Assembly: GCF_001039355.2 (NCBI RefSeq)
Contig: NW_019775519.1
Location: forward strand, 10,740 to 72,739
Origin: Lingula anatina
Lineage: Eukaryota > Brachiopoda > Lingulata > Lingulida > Lingulidae
Length of the DNA: 62,000 bases
Direction: 5' to 3'
Below the pieces are notes generated by a model. That model was not told the origin of the DNA, searched no databases, and saw nothing but the letters and a program-made list of their open reading frames with translations. A program made the translations under genes and the position numbers. Positions 22,601 to 37,031 of this stretch are shown here, piece by piece (positions within the stretch are counted from its first letter, which is position 1; every line of letters begins with the position of its first letter).

Positions 22601-25600
22601 GGGATCTCTGTTGAAAATTAATCCATGTCTTGACATCCACAGATAAAAAAGCTTGTTAAGGAGTAAAAAGTTGTGTAAATGAGTGTCTGTGATGCGTGAC
22701 AGCTTCCCTTTCTGTTTTCTCATAAATCTTTAATGTTCTGCTTCAAGCGTTTCTCAAATTATCAAATTTTGTATTGAAACACAAATGCTAATATCCAATC
22801 CACTATTGTAAGCTGTTCAGTTTGACAGCTTCTCTACATGCCTCATTAGAACTGTAGGTAAATCACTTTACTGAAGATCCATCTTCCTTTATTCAGTACC
22901 ACCTTGCTCTGATATTTTAATATCGTGTCTGTGGCGCCTTGGAGGGAAATGGGAGTCTATCTCATTACAATCAAATTAAAGCTGGTGCCAGCCAGTCGTT
23001 AACTAAATGTAGGTCACTTCTGCGGCATCTGAGAAACAGTTTATGCAAACAAGGCAGAGCTCTGCTTGAAATGAGGTACCCAGTCATGCAAATGGCAAAT
23101 CAATAAAACTGAAGACATTACCTCCATACTGTATGCACAGTGAGAGAGTGCCATGTTAAATGGCAGCTGATGCAGGTTATAAAGTATGGAATTTGGGACA
23201 GCGTGCCAGTTCTTTATTTAGAAATGTTATTAGGTAATGCAGTTCATGATGTATTATCTCTGAAGGAAGTTTATTTTTTGTATTTAAAAATCCCTTGTAT
23301 TTGTATGTTCTGTCTGCTCAGGAAAAGATCAATGCTTCCCATCCTTTCAGATAATGCAGACAAAATCAATCATGTATGAACTTGCCTTGTATCCATTCCC
23401 TCTTGCCACTTAGGGTTCAAATTATTTGTGAAGAAAAAAAAACAAACTTTCTATGATAAAGATCATATGAGGGCACTGATTATACAGACTGTTCTGTGCA
23501 CATGAAGCTGTATGAAGTCCATCTTGGTTTATGAACTGCTGGCGGCATGGTAATCTAATATTCTTAAAAATGGCAGAATATTGATAGTTTCAAGATGGTC
23601 TGGCTCCAATCAGGCTCTAATGCCTTTCTTCTGTTTTCCATAATCTTTTCACTGTCTGAAATCTCTATAAAACTGTCTATAATGAATCCACATAACATTA
23701 TTTACCTGAAATTGTTCTATTACCACTGAATAAATGAATAGATAAAACATTAATCAGATGTCATTATCCATTGGAAAGTGGAAGCATACTAGTAGATGGT
23801 TTGCACTTGGCTGTATTCCAGCAAAACCATACAAATGGAGTTATTCCAGATCCCAGCTATTATGATAGCTGAGGAAGAAATGCCACATATGAGATGCCCT
23901 TAGTAGTAGCCTGTAGAATTTTGATCATCAAATAGAGGTTTACATTGTTCATTGGCAGTACTACCAGTCTTGAGGTGCTTGTATAGGGTCATGAGTTCAT
24001 ACCGGTTCATCAACATTGAAACATTGTTGTCCTCAGCTAGGTGAAACACAATCCATAGTGCATCTCATTTTAGGACTAAACTGGATTCTGTCATTAATGT
24101 ATTTTCTTTGCTTTCAATTGTTGTTTGATCATTAGTGCATTGTTCTCCACATAAAATGTTTTTAAGTCTATGATGTCACAGTATCGCTCAATCATGTCAC
24201 AACACCATAAGGTTTTAGGTTACTAGGTGCTGTTCTTTTTACTAATGACCATTATCTGGACTAGACCACTCATTGCAAACTCTGATTAAATGATTTATAA
24301 AAACTTATGGAAATGATGATTTGTGCTCATATTTGACTTTCGTCAAGTATTCTAGCATTTAGTGAACTATTTTATGTACATTGCTCTTTATGTCTTTATA
24401 GCATACTTATATCAAAGAACGATGTGATCAAGATCTCTGACTTTGGAACATGTCGAGAGTGGAATGAAAAAAGCACAAAGATGTCATTTGCTGGCACTGT
24501 AGCTTGGATGGCACCTGAAGTCATCAGAAATGAATTATGTTCAGAGAAAGTAGATATATGGTAAGTGATTTTAATTGACTTAGTCTACAGGAACTTTCAT
24601 CTCTTTATAGCATGAGTGCAAAATGTGCATGCCTGTATGCATGTGTGTGTTTCACTGATTTAAGCATTTTTTAAACAATTTTTTAGGTGTCATAAGTGAA
24701 AAGTGAAGGTAGATTGATAAATTGAATATATTTCAGTCTTCAAAAAAGTTTTCACTTTTATAATGTATACTATGGGAAGCATCTGGTAACACTAAAATTG
24801 TATATTCCCATTACCTTGATGGGTCAGCTTCCAAAATCCTCCATGGCCCCAGATGCTTTTTATGAATAATAAAAGTGACCTGTCTGTAATGCCATGTGTT
24901 GTCTTTCATAAATAGTAACACAGTTATTTTTATACCACAGGTCATTTGGGGTGGTTTTATGGGAACTCCTGACAGCAGAAATCCCATACAAAGATGTGGA
25001 CTCCTCTGCTATCATATGGGGCGTTGGGAGCAATAGTCTCCATCTTCCTGTTCCTTCCACCTGTCCAGAGGGTATGAAGCTGCTTATGAGGCAGTGTTGG
25101 AGTTTTAAACCCAGAAATAGACCCTCCTTCCGCCAGATGATGATGCATCTTGAGATTGCTTCGTCAGAGCTAGAGAATATTCCCAGTGAAGAGTTCTTCA
25201 TACAGCAGGTAGGTTTGAGACACGTAAACAGTATTTTGTAGAGAATAAATTTTGGGATTTTTTTTAAAGGAAAAGAATATAAAACAATCTTGCATGTTGT
25301 GCAGATTCTGAACTCGTTCTCAACAAAAGATATGTTTGTAAAAGTACTTTGTATACTGAAATATGAACGATTTAAAAAAAAACTTGTGGAATGATTTTTC
25401 AAATCGTCAATTTTGTTACAGAAATACTGGCAAGAAGAGATTAAAGAGCAGCTACAGAAAATAAAGAGTAGTGGCTCCAATTTACGTCCACATTTGGAAG
25501 AGGAACTAATTAAAAGGAGAAGAGAAGAATTAAGGTGAAATCATTAATATTTTCCATAATGTTTTATTAGCAATACTTCTGAACCAGTGACATATGCAGT

Positions 25601-28600
25601 TGAAACATACAGTTTGTTAACCACAGTTGCTCATTAATAAACGGTTTCAAAAAAAAAATATATATATAATAATAGATAAATAAATTTGTGGCAAAAAGAC
25701 TGAGGAACAATGCACAGTAAACCAATGGCATTTCAGACATGCTCAGGATGTGAGAGAACATTATGAAAAGAAACTTGAGAGAGCCAACAACCTATATATG
25801 GAGCTGACAGCATGTATGTTACAACTTGAAAAAAGAGAGAAAGACTTACTGAGGTAGGTATATTTGTGGTGTTTTTTTTTCTTTTTTTTTTTTTTTTACC
25901 TTAATAGATAAGGAAATCATGAAAGAGATTTTTATTATTATCAATATTATATTAAGGTTTAAGACTGAAGTTTACCCCCAAGAAAATTGGGAGCATAAAA
26001 GTGAACAATAAAGTGAGAACATGGCAGTTAAGAGCATTGAATTTTATGTGTGCACTTTGTAGTTCAGATTTTGAAGTGTCTTATTCGATAATACAAGTAA
26101 ATTTGATAGCTAAACTGGAAAAAAGGAGAAGCCCTGGGGCTCCATGTGCCCAAGAGCTTAGTATTTTCAAGAAGGAAAATAGATTATACTTGAGTATGCC
26201 ATACCCTTAAATAGTAATCTGATCTTCTGATTACAGGAGAGAACAGTATTTGACAGAAGGCAAAGGGAGGAGACCCAAGAGTATTCTCAAACCAGTTATC
26301 AAAGCTCAGGAGAAAATGGAAAGAAATGCCAAGAAGCGTTACAGACCAACATCTATAGACAACAGGTAAGATTCTGAGTGATAAGTAATCAAGGGATAAA
26401 ATGCATGCATTGGACTGAGATGCGGTGTGTTGCATTAGTATGGTATTGAAAAATGCATGAAATTGCAGCCTGAATACTCATGCTCACATTGCTTTTACAT
26501 TTTAAAGTCAATTGGAAAATTGAAAGATTTGCTGAGATATTAGGGTATAATTACTGGGCACATGCTTGCAAAAATTCTCATTTCCCAAAATTTATTTTAA
26601 AAAAAGTCTCACAAAAGATATATCGATATTTATAATTGTTTTTCTGCTACATTGATATTGGCTTGGGTCAAAAGTCCATGTTGACTAGATTTTTGAGAAA
26701 ACTTGAGAAGACATTCATTTATCCAGCATGAGCCCAGAGTGGGAGCACCTGCTGTATTGCCAAATGCTTATCAGCATACAATTGCATGCTATTTCAGTCC
26801 TACGTCACCAGGCAAAGAGAGTCCATTAGGCACAAACCCTGACCAGCCCTCACCAAGACGCATGCGCAAAATACGTCATCGTCGTAACAACAGTCGAGGC
26901 TCAATCAGTCAGATTCTTGCTACCTCTAGTAGTCCCATGAAAACTTCTCCAGAAGTGGATGCTGCTGAAGTTGCTTCCAATAAAATTGCTGGATTTGTCA
27001 TTGATACTACCAAGTTTTCGCCGTCAGGATTTAGATATCTTGGACCTGGCACAGCCATAAGGGAAATAAATGACCCTGCCCAAAAGCCCGAGGACTCAGT
27101 TCCCCATGCAGCAGCAGCTTACTTATTTTCAAGAGAGCATAATATCAATGATGTCTGCTTTGGCTGTGATGGGAGCTGTAGTGACCCATCTTGTAGCAGT
27201 AAGAGGACAACTCCATCTGGTGACCAACCTGACACTGGCACCAATCCTAGTGCTGTGGCAAGCCCAGAACCTGTAGACACTCCAGAACCTTCAAATGAGA
27301 TTGTAAATGACTTGAATGACAAGCCAATGATAATTCAAAACTCTAATGAAAATACCGAGTTAGATTATAACAGTAACAATGGAGTTTTAAAGCTAAGAGG
27401 GCATTTAGACTCTGATAGTAATACCAACTCTGATGCCATGACTAACAGTATGACAATGAAAAGAAGTGTCAGTGACTCTCCGGATGTTCCTAAAAAGTTG
27501 CCTGCCCATGCCATTAGTTGTGACACAACAGATTCTGAGGCAGCAAGAGATGGAGTGCTGAGTTCCTCACCCAGGGTGGGTACATAGAAATAGCTTAGTC
27601 CCTGGATGCATTTTAAATATTGACTTTTTAGTAGATTTGAAAGACTGCAGTAATGGAATCACTCTTGACTTGTGCATGAACTTTGATATTTACTTGTTAA
27701 GTGGGATTACAAACCCTGCATTAACGGGATGTTTTCAGCCATGCATGCATTTGGAAAATGTCTGAAAGAATATTTTAAATGCTAGAGTAAAAGCATTTGT
27801 TTTTTCTTCTGCTTGAGTGCCACTTTGCAATATTAAATGCATGTGACTTCAGCTTGCATGTGGTTTACTATTGTTAATTGTCTAATGCACATAAACATGC
27901 TTACCATTTTAAAGCTATTTTATTTATTATTTATATCAAATTCTTTATAGGGAATACATGATCCCTCATCCGAAGATGAAGGTGATGGAGAGGACAGTGA
28001 CTTTGATGGGATGCGGTAAGTATAGTGCCTCTGTGTCTATAAAAGTGTTTATCTCCAGCCCTGCCCATGGTTGTATCGACTATTACTGTATTTATTAATC
28101 AAAATTTGTTTATCATCAAATTTATTTCATAGAAAGTATATATGTTTTGCATATTATAATGTCAGAAGTCTAATTCTCTGTTTTGGAACTGTTTCAAGGT
28201 TTTTATTTATTTATTTTATTTTATTATAATGTTTTCTTCTTACAGTCAAAGAAACCATGTACCTCACCGCTCCTGTTCAGTCAGCTCAGCAGAGAACTTG
28301 TCCGAGGATGAGAACACTAGTGACCACTCCTCTCGAAACACCCCAGAGGGACTCCTGTCCACTCTGAGCACTGAGAATCTTCACCAGGAACTGACCAATG
28401 GAATGGCTGACAGCTTGTCAGATAAAGAGTGTGCCATGAAGAGAATCAAGAGTCAAGTATCGAATTCACCTAGCAGGTATAAGGTGAGTACATTTTTAGT
28501 GGTATCTTTCCATTTTGTCAGAGAGACTGTTGTTCTTAACCCCATACATTGGAACAAATCCAACATTGGAACATATCCAACGGTGCCAAGCGGGTATTTT

Positions 28601-28796
28601 TTCCAAATGCGATCAATAAGCATACGCAGACACTAGCCATTACCATGTAGGTGCATAATGCTAACAAAGATTTAACCTTTTTCAGACTGTTATGGCAGAT
28701 TCTTCAAGTTCTGAGAGTGAAGATGGTTGTGCCAATGAGAGCAATTTAACCAGGAGCAGCTCTGAGGACAGGTGGTTTCATGGATTACATTCCTAG
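19619..28796 (+). CDS. MAP3K13: Dual leucine zipper-bearing kinase, MAP3K12/MAP3K13 (DLK/LZK, Wallenda) orthologue
   Basis: Coding exons: 19619-19815, 20108-20385, 21134-21317, 21795-21986, 24402-24560, 24941-25208, 25422-25534, 25737-25853, 26237-26365, 26708-27575, 27951-28015, 28246-28483, 28686-28796. Phases all agree, giving 972 aa. The kinase domain starts near residue 160: P-loop GSGAQGAV 175-182, VAVKK with Lys195, HRDLKSPN 277-284, DFG 297-299, and [16 protein letters not shown]. Two coiled-coil/leucine-zipper stretches follow (about 420-540, including [18 protein letters not shown]). A Ser/Pro-rich region and an acidic C-terminus ([37 protein letters not shown]) match LZK more than DLK. 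It acts as a MAP3K upstream of MKK4/7-JNK and p38 in axon injury, synapse growth and stress. The exon 10 acceptor could be 3 nt further on (26711). Symbol given for the vertebrate orthologue group. Confidence 0.93.
21987..24401 (+). other. Intron 4 of the DLK/LZK gene (2.4 kb), no gene seen
   Basis: This intron interrupts the catalytic loop codon for Asn284 (HRDLKSP|N). It is AT-rich with no recognisable ORF product and no repeat with defined ends. Confidence 0.7.
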
Positions 28797-31311
28797 CCAA
28801 GAAGATAGAGTTTTATGTCAGATTGTTTTGCATAGCTTTTAGAAGTGCTCAGGAGGAAATGGTGAATGTGCTCTATTTTCAGAAAGTAAATCCTTTAGAT
28901 CTTGCTTGAGAATGAATAGCTCTGAATCATTCAGTTCCTTTGATCTGAGGATATGTGTAAATTCTCAGTCATGTATTGAACCTGTCTGGGATTGGTAGTA
29001 TACATTTTACCCCAGAAGGATTTGTAGCAGGATTGGGATTGGCTTAGTATGTTAACATGCTTTCAGATATGTGAAGGAACATGTAATAAGTGGAAGGTGT
29101 TTTGTTTTAATTGTTATTATATTGGGGTATCCATTATCTATTATCTGGAGAATAGTTGTATGGCAGATGCAATGTCTCATGCACTTTTCAGCCAAAGAAA
29201 AAGATGATAATGACATTTGTTGGGTTGCTTCACATAAGATGTTTGATGACAAATTGGGTAACCAAATACCTTTTGCCCTTTGAAGATGTTTTTTTCACAA
29301 ATGTGGTAACCAAATACCTTTTGCCATTTGAAGATGTTTTCTAAATACATGAACGGTCTTGTAAATAACTTGCATAAATACAATTCACATAATCAGTTGC
29401 ATACATTTCAGTTGGGGCTTTGAGCCAGATTTCAGATGTGTAGATTTGTTAGATGAACTGGACAATTGGAATGTTGAATATGAAACAGATTTTTCTGCAG
29501 TTTCTGGTGGTACTCAATTTTTTGTATCAGAATGGGTTTCTTTAGAAGACAAAACCAAATGATTTCATATATACTTGTATATAGAGTAAATTGGTATATA
29601 ATAAAATGCTGCATTTGCAGATAAGATATTTAAAAAGAATAATAATGTTATAAGATTTGTTGTTTGGATATTTTGTTGCCTGTCCAGATTTTACAGTTGT
29701 AGCAAGAGAATTATGCAAAGCATGAATGTGTGCTCTTCAGTGACGATGAAATTGTGAAAGGATATATGTTGGAGGATTGTAGTACATTCCAAATACCATT
29801 GTAAACATAATCAGTAAATTACACTGATATAGGTAGAAATCTATTTTTGTGATAATTCTTGTTGTATATATAAATGGTCAACAGTATCAAGCTTGTGTTC
29901 ATAGAAGATTTAGAAAGTTGAACTGGCATCCTTATTTTTATTTACACCAAATCAATGTTAAGTTGCTCAGGTATTTGCTGAATTCATTCCATCGTTTTTC
30001 TGGAAGAGACAAGAGATGGAATTTTGTTTAGTAACAAGATTTCAAAATCTTTCATTAATTTTTAGTTTTCACTTTATTTAAGGGAATTTGAAAACACGGT
30101 CTTCATTAATGAATTAGAAATTTTACATTGATTTTTACACACAATTTGGAGAAAAAGGAAATCATGCAATGTTATTTGTGAAACTTCAAGCCATCCAAAT
30201 TGTGAAATTGTCAGTTTTAAATAAATTCTATCAAGTACAAATTTTATTAAGTCTCGGTGATAAAGTAGTCATGTTATTGTGCCAATTAGGAATAAAATTA
30301 TAGAGAAAACTGATCTCTGTCAATCCAAGCCATATGGTTTCCTCCTCAGTTGATGTCATATGTTAGCCAATGTAGAATGTTTGTGATCTCCATATTAAAC
30401 ATAAATCATGAATAAATGATTTTAAGACTGCTTCACTTTTTGCTTCATTTATTTACCCTTTTCTATGCAACTTGAACAAACATTACAGATTTAATGATAC
30501 ATCACTGTGGCCTATATTTCTCTGCAGATGTTATCAAGTTCAATATGATCTAAAAAATGAGACTTCCTATTAACTTTAAAACTAATAAGTGATTTACTTG
30601 TCCTGTTGCAGCTGGTTTACAAGCTACACAACAACATAACTTAGTGAAGGTTAATGCTGGAATTCTTATGCTTGATACATACTGGTACCCTGGTTGAAAA
30701 TTGAATAATATATCAAATGTACAGCTCTAAGTAGGCCAACCTTGAAGTGTCTGTCCTGGGTCATTAAAATGCTTTCTAGTGACTAGAAATGTGGTTTTAC
30801 ATTAATTAACAGAAAATAACCTTTATATGGGCCATTCCGTGGTATTTGGTCCGTAGAAGTCAAAATTTGAAAAAGGTATCCTACTTATAAAACTTATAAT
30901 TTCTGAAACCAGACACCATAAGACACCAGAATCCAAAAGAAATTTTAGGTTCTGATGATTAATTATGATTTTATTGACACTTTTATCTGGAAAACTTATA
31001 AAATAGTGTCACGGAAGGACATTTTTATTTTTGATATATTTTTCAAAATAGAGATCATTTTAAACAATAAAGGCTAAATACATTAAATATAACTTATTTC
31101 TTACATTTAGTCAAGTGCATTAGATTAAAAAATATTTGATTATAAAATAATGGATTAATTAATATCAATTTGTCCTTCCGAGATGATTTTGGTACCTATT
31201 TTTAAAGTTTTCTCAGTAACTACAAAAGCTAAAAACTTATAACTTCATATTCTCCTCAACCATGATAGGGGCCAACAAAATATGAAAACATTTTTGCTTA
31301 GAACCACTTCA
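28797..31311. other. DLK/LZK 3' UTR and convergent intergenic region
   Basis: There is no protein-coding signal. AATAAA occurs at 29600-29605, and further A-rich signals lie near 30290. A 48-bp direct repeat lies at 29257-29340. The DLK and TMEM41A transcripts converge in this area. It ends at a 63-base N gap. Confidence 0.55.
29257..29340. repeat. Tandem duplication, two copies of a 48-49 bp unit
   Basis: GGTAACCAAATACCTTTTGC..TTTGAAGATGTTTT occurs at 29257 and again at 29305 with only small differences, so this is a recent local duplication within the presumed DLK 3' UTR. Confidence 0.85.
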
Positions 31312-31374
31312 NNNNNNNNNNNNNNNNNNNNNNNNNNNNNNNNNNNNNNNNNNNNNNNNNNNNNNNNNNNNNNN
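31312..31374. other. Assembly gap (63 N)
   Basis: Run of N between the DLK 3' flank and the TMEM41A 3' flank. It may hide the TMEM41A poly(A) signal. Confidence 0.99.
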
Positions 31375-31591
31375 TTCCAGGCATGTCTACTTAAACACAA
31401 TAAATTTAAGTTCTGTAACTAATTACTCTAGCACTGCTTAAACTGTTTTACTTTTTAAAACAAATCTAGCGTACATATCACAGTTTATAAGGTATAGGGA
31501 ATAAGGTGAATGACTTCAAAAATAGGAAACACCTCTAATAAATGTACACCCAAAAAATTATGAACCAAGAGATCCATTAAATTATATGTGG

Positions 31592-33842
<2,251 letters not shown>

Positions 33843-34497
33843 CCTGTCCAACTATTGCAGTTCGTACGGGTAGTCTTACCGCCGAGTCTTGGCTCCTGGT
33901 ATTGCCCTAATCACAAAAACACTTTTCTACAGACAATTTCTGTTATTTATGTTTTAAAATCTATGAAAGACGAGGTGTCACGGATCGTTATACAGTACTT
34001 AGTTCAAAGTCCAAATTTGTAAAAGCCAATACAGAATACAGGTAATTAATTGCTTTCCTTTACCAGTACAATATCTATGTACATCTACCACTATTTAAAT
34101 ACATCAATGAAATAAGATTCACTTACGTTTCAATTGAAGGAGTGGTGAAAATCCACAGACGTACAGACCGTCTGCTAGCTTTTTCCTGTTCAGCAACGCT
34201 AAAGTACCCACTTTCATTCATTCTATAAAACAATATTTTATTACAAAGAGCAGAATGTTACAGAGATAATCAAAACTGAAAAGCTAATACAAAGTTATTA
34301 TTTTAATTTAGATGATAAATGTTTGTCTCTTTTTATATGACTACTTTTGACCTTGGTCACCTTGGTCTTACGACAATCAGTAAAAGGTACTTTTGAACCA
34401 TGTTGAAATTGTAAATTGTACGGTAGTCCAGTAATTTTTATGTTTTTGTTGAATATTCACTGTTGTTAATATTCTTTTACAGAACAGAGAAGGTACA
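33843..34497. promoter_or_regulatory. Shared bidirectional promoter region of TMEM41A and MALSU1
   Basis: The two start codons are 655 bases apart on opposite strands. Leader exons and the promoter must both fit here. No TATA box is evident on either side; the acgg/cgta-bearing stretch near 34130-34200 is the most CpG-containing part. Head-to-head layout suggests shared control. Confidence 0.6.
34127..34221 (-). other. Candidate upstream exon of TMEM41A containing an open uORF
   Basis: A strong donor (gaaac|gtaagt) follows a 95-base open frame that starts with ATG (MNESGYFSVAEQEKASRRSV...). Splicing to the acceptor accag near 33890 keeps this frame open past the TMEM41A ATG in a different frame, ending early in exon 2. 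It may be a 5' UTR exon with an overlapping uORF, or chance. No homology recognised. Confidence 0.4.
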
Positions 34498-36264
34498 ATG
34501 CAGACCGCAAGACTTTATAGGAGGGTAATTTTATACGTTAGTAATAGTTATATCCCAGAATGCATTCGCTTTCATAGTCAGTTAATGCACAGGACGTTTG
34601 ACTCAAACCTCAAAACTTGCAGCCGCAATTTGCCACTTATAAACAGTATGGCACAGAGACACTTCACAAGACGCTCAGAACATTCAAATGGAACTTATGA
34701 CCCAAAGAATGACCCTGAGGTAAAGGACCTGATGAAGGAAATTATGGGAGATTTTGATCATAGTAACATAAGTGAAGAACAATTTAATAGTCAAGTAAAG
34801 GATGGTGGCTGTACAGAGACTAATATTGATGCCCATGACAAAGCAAGTAGCATAAATGGTCTTGATAACGATGTAGAAGAGGAGAATTGCAATGACACCA
34901 CAGACAATTCAAGTGAAGACGAAGATGAGCTATATGAAGACGCTGAAGTAGAATATGAGAGAGTTTATGAGAAACATTCCCCAGTGCCATTAAAAAGTAC
35001 ATATATTTTTACTGAGCTGTTTGCAAATATTTTGCTCTCTGTTGAAAGCTCTATTTTTTTTATAAGATATTTATTAAGATATAACATAATAATGAAGATG
35101 TAACAAAATAATTTATTATTGAATTTTATGGAAAATCAAGAATATTTAATACTAAAAGTTAAGAAATATCAACCTTAGCAGAAGGCCACTAGTTTTGTGG
35201 TATATTGGAAAGAGAATTACCTTTACACAATATTTTTAAATGCAAAAATAAAGACATGTTTCTTCTATTTTTTATGTTTTGCATTGCAGGGGGTGAAACT
35301 GGAGTATATGATATAGAAGATCTTGTTGTAGTTCTCCGTTCCGAAAATGCTCATGATATCTGTGTGATAAAGGTTCCAGCTGAATGCCACTATGTGGACT
35401 ACATGGTTATTGTGAGTGGTTCTTCTGCAAGACATATCAGGGCAATGGCTGAGTGGGTGATATGGGTCGTAAGTATGCGGTGTAGAACTCTTTGGGTTAA
35501 ATGGATTATTAGTATACAGTTTAGAACTCAGTAGCTTAAACGTGTTGTAAGTATACAGTGTAGAGTTCTGTGGGTTAATTAGGTCATAAATATACAGTGT
35601 ATGACTTCATGGGTTATACAGGATATAAGTATACAGTGTAGAACACTGGGTAAAGTGGGTTGTAAGTATACAGTGTAGAACTGTGGGTGAAACTGGTTGT
35701 TATGCATACAGTGTATTGCAAAATAAAGTACTGTACATTAATTTTGATCTTAGAGTCTGATATGCATGTAGAATTTTAAAATGTTACCTTCTGAGTGGTT
35801 AGGGTTGATAATTTTTGGCAGATGACATCTGACTGAAATAAAAACTTACAGCTTAAAGTATCTTATATTGCTCAGACACGATATGCAAGATTGTGATAAT
35901 TCTGAGTTATCAAAGTGCCTTCATAAGCACATGCATACAAAACAGATTTTAGAAAAAAAAATCAACTATAAGAATTTATGTTAACTTTTCAGTATAAAAG
36001 AAAAAGGAGCCCGAAAGATCAACATGTTATGATGGCTGGAAAAAACTCCAAGTCCTGGGTTGCATTGGATATGGGTAAGATTCCACTTTTCTTGCTGATC
36101 TTTATCTGTTGATACTGGCTTCTGAATAAATAAATAAATTTTCGGTAGAAGTTCACTTGTAATTGTCTTATTATATCTTCATTAGCATGTCATAGCTGAT
36201 GTAGTAAATAGCGCAAAGACTTTGTCTGACACTTGGTGGAAGACTTTTATTATTACTATTATTT

Positions 36265-36307
<43 letters not shown>

Positions 36308-36460
36308 TTGTTGTTTTTAGGAAACATTGTCTTGCATATTATGAGTGATGAAGCCAGAGAATATTATGATTTGGAGACATTGTGGACTGTTGGATCCAAT
36401 TTCGATGAAAAATGTATAAAAGAAGCAGATCCATATATTGTTACCATTGAGAAGCCCTAA
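34498..36460 (+). CDS. MALSU1: MALSU1, mitochondrial ribosome assembly/silencing factor (RsfS/Iojap family)
   Basis: Exons: 34498-34996, 35290-35468, 35993-36074, 36321-36460. Phases agree, giving 299 aa. The N-terminus (MQTARLYRRVILYVSNS) is basic and hydrophobic without acids, as in a mitochondrial targeting peptide. An acidic linker follows (about residues 130-155, rich in D/E). The RsfS/Iojap domain begins in exon 2 (VYDIEDLVVVLRSENAHDICVIKVP, then DYMVIVSGSSARHIRAMAEW) and continues through VALDMGNIVLHIM and YYDLETLWTVG. Family members bind uL14 on the large ribosomal subunit; MALSU1 assists mitoribosome large-subunit maturation. The linker is longer than I recall in vertebrates. Intron 2 carries the donor-site tandem array, and intron 3 a (TTTA)n run just before its acceptor. 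Confidence 0.93.
35450..35725 (+). repeat. 39-nt tandem array spanning the MALSU1 exon 2 donor site
   Basis: About seven degenerate units start at 35469, 35508, 35547, 35586, 35625, 35662 and 35699. Spacing is 39 nt four times and then 37. The consensus starts gtaagtatacagtgtagaac and ends in gtgggtt..tggtt. The first unit is the functional intron 2 donor; the preceding exon sequence (gtgggtgatatgggtc) matches the 3' part of the unit, so the array overlaps coding DNA. Perfect gtaagtatac donors recur at 35547 and 35662. Confidence 0.88.
36262..36309. repeat. (TTTA)n microsatellite in MALSU1 intron 3
   Basis: About 11 TTTA units end close to the acceptor gtttttag at 36320 and may form part of its pyrimidine tract. 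Confidence 0.9.
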
Positions 36461-36546
36461 ATATATATTATAAATGAAGAAAAAACAAATAGAAACCTCA
36501 TTTTCCAAAATGACTATTACGTTAATGAATATTTATGTTAGTTGAA

Positions 36547-36552
36547 AATAAA
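36547..36552 (+). terminator. Poly(A) signal AATAAA of MALSU1
   Basis: First AATAAA after the stop codon, 87 bases downstream. Confidence 0.6.
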
Positions 36553-37031
36553 AAATTAGCTTTGCTGATTTATGTTGGCTGTAACATTTGATAAAAGAAG
36601 GGACACATTGTTAGGCTTAAATATAAGTTGCTACAGTTGTGACTAACACATTGCAGACTAATGTACATTGTATAAAAAACAGTAATTGTGGCAGATGCAC
36701 CTTCACTGCTGAAGACTTCAAAAGCAGAATAGATAAATGACATAAGTAAGCACATGCAAGCCTTGCACATCAATGACCTTACTAATGGAGATTGGTAGAA
36801 AACTTACAGCCGTATTTAATTCCGAAGCCATCCCAAACCTTGCCTTTTCTTTTCACCGTGCCATCTCAATCTACACTATACGACCTGTCAAGAGTATTAT
36901 CTATTCTGTTTTGTTCTTTCCCATTTATATAACCATGTTCTTTAACTGTTTTATATGTTGTGAAGGGGAGCCGGAGGAGGGACTTGGCATGGGGATCAGG
37001 GGGGATGTATCGTGGGAGGTGTACCATCTAA

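Noticed and set aside
24860-25480. 206-codon open frame on the minus strand
   Set aside because: It is antisense to DLK kinase exons 24941-25208 and 25422-25534 and has no protein features of its own.
30800-31311. AT-rich block before the N gap, considered as a possible repeat or gene fragment
   Set aside because: No inverted ends, TSDs or coding features could be found.
35469-35725. CRISPR-like regular array
   Set aside because: Units are contiguous and degenerate with no unique spacers, and they lie in an animal intron; it is a tandem repeat.
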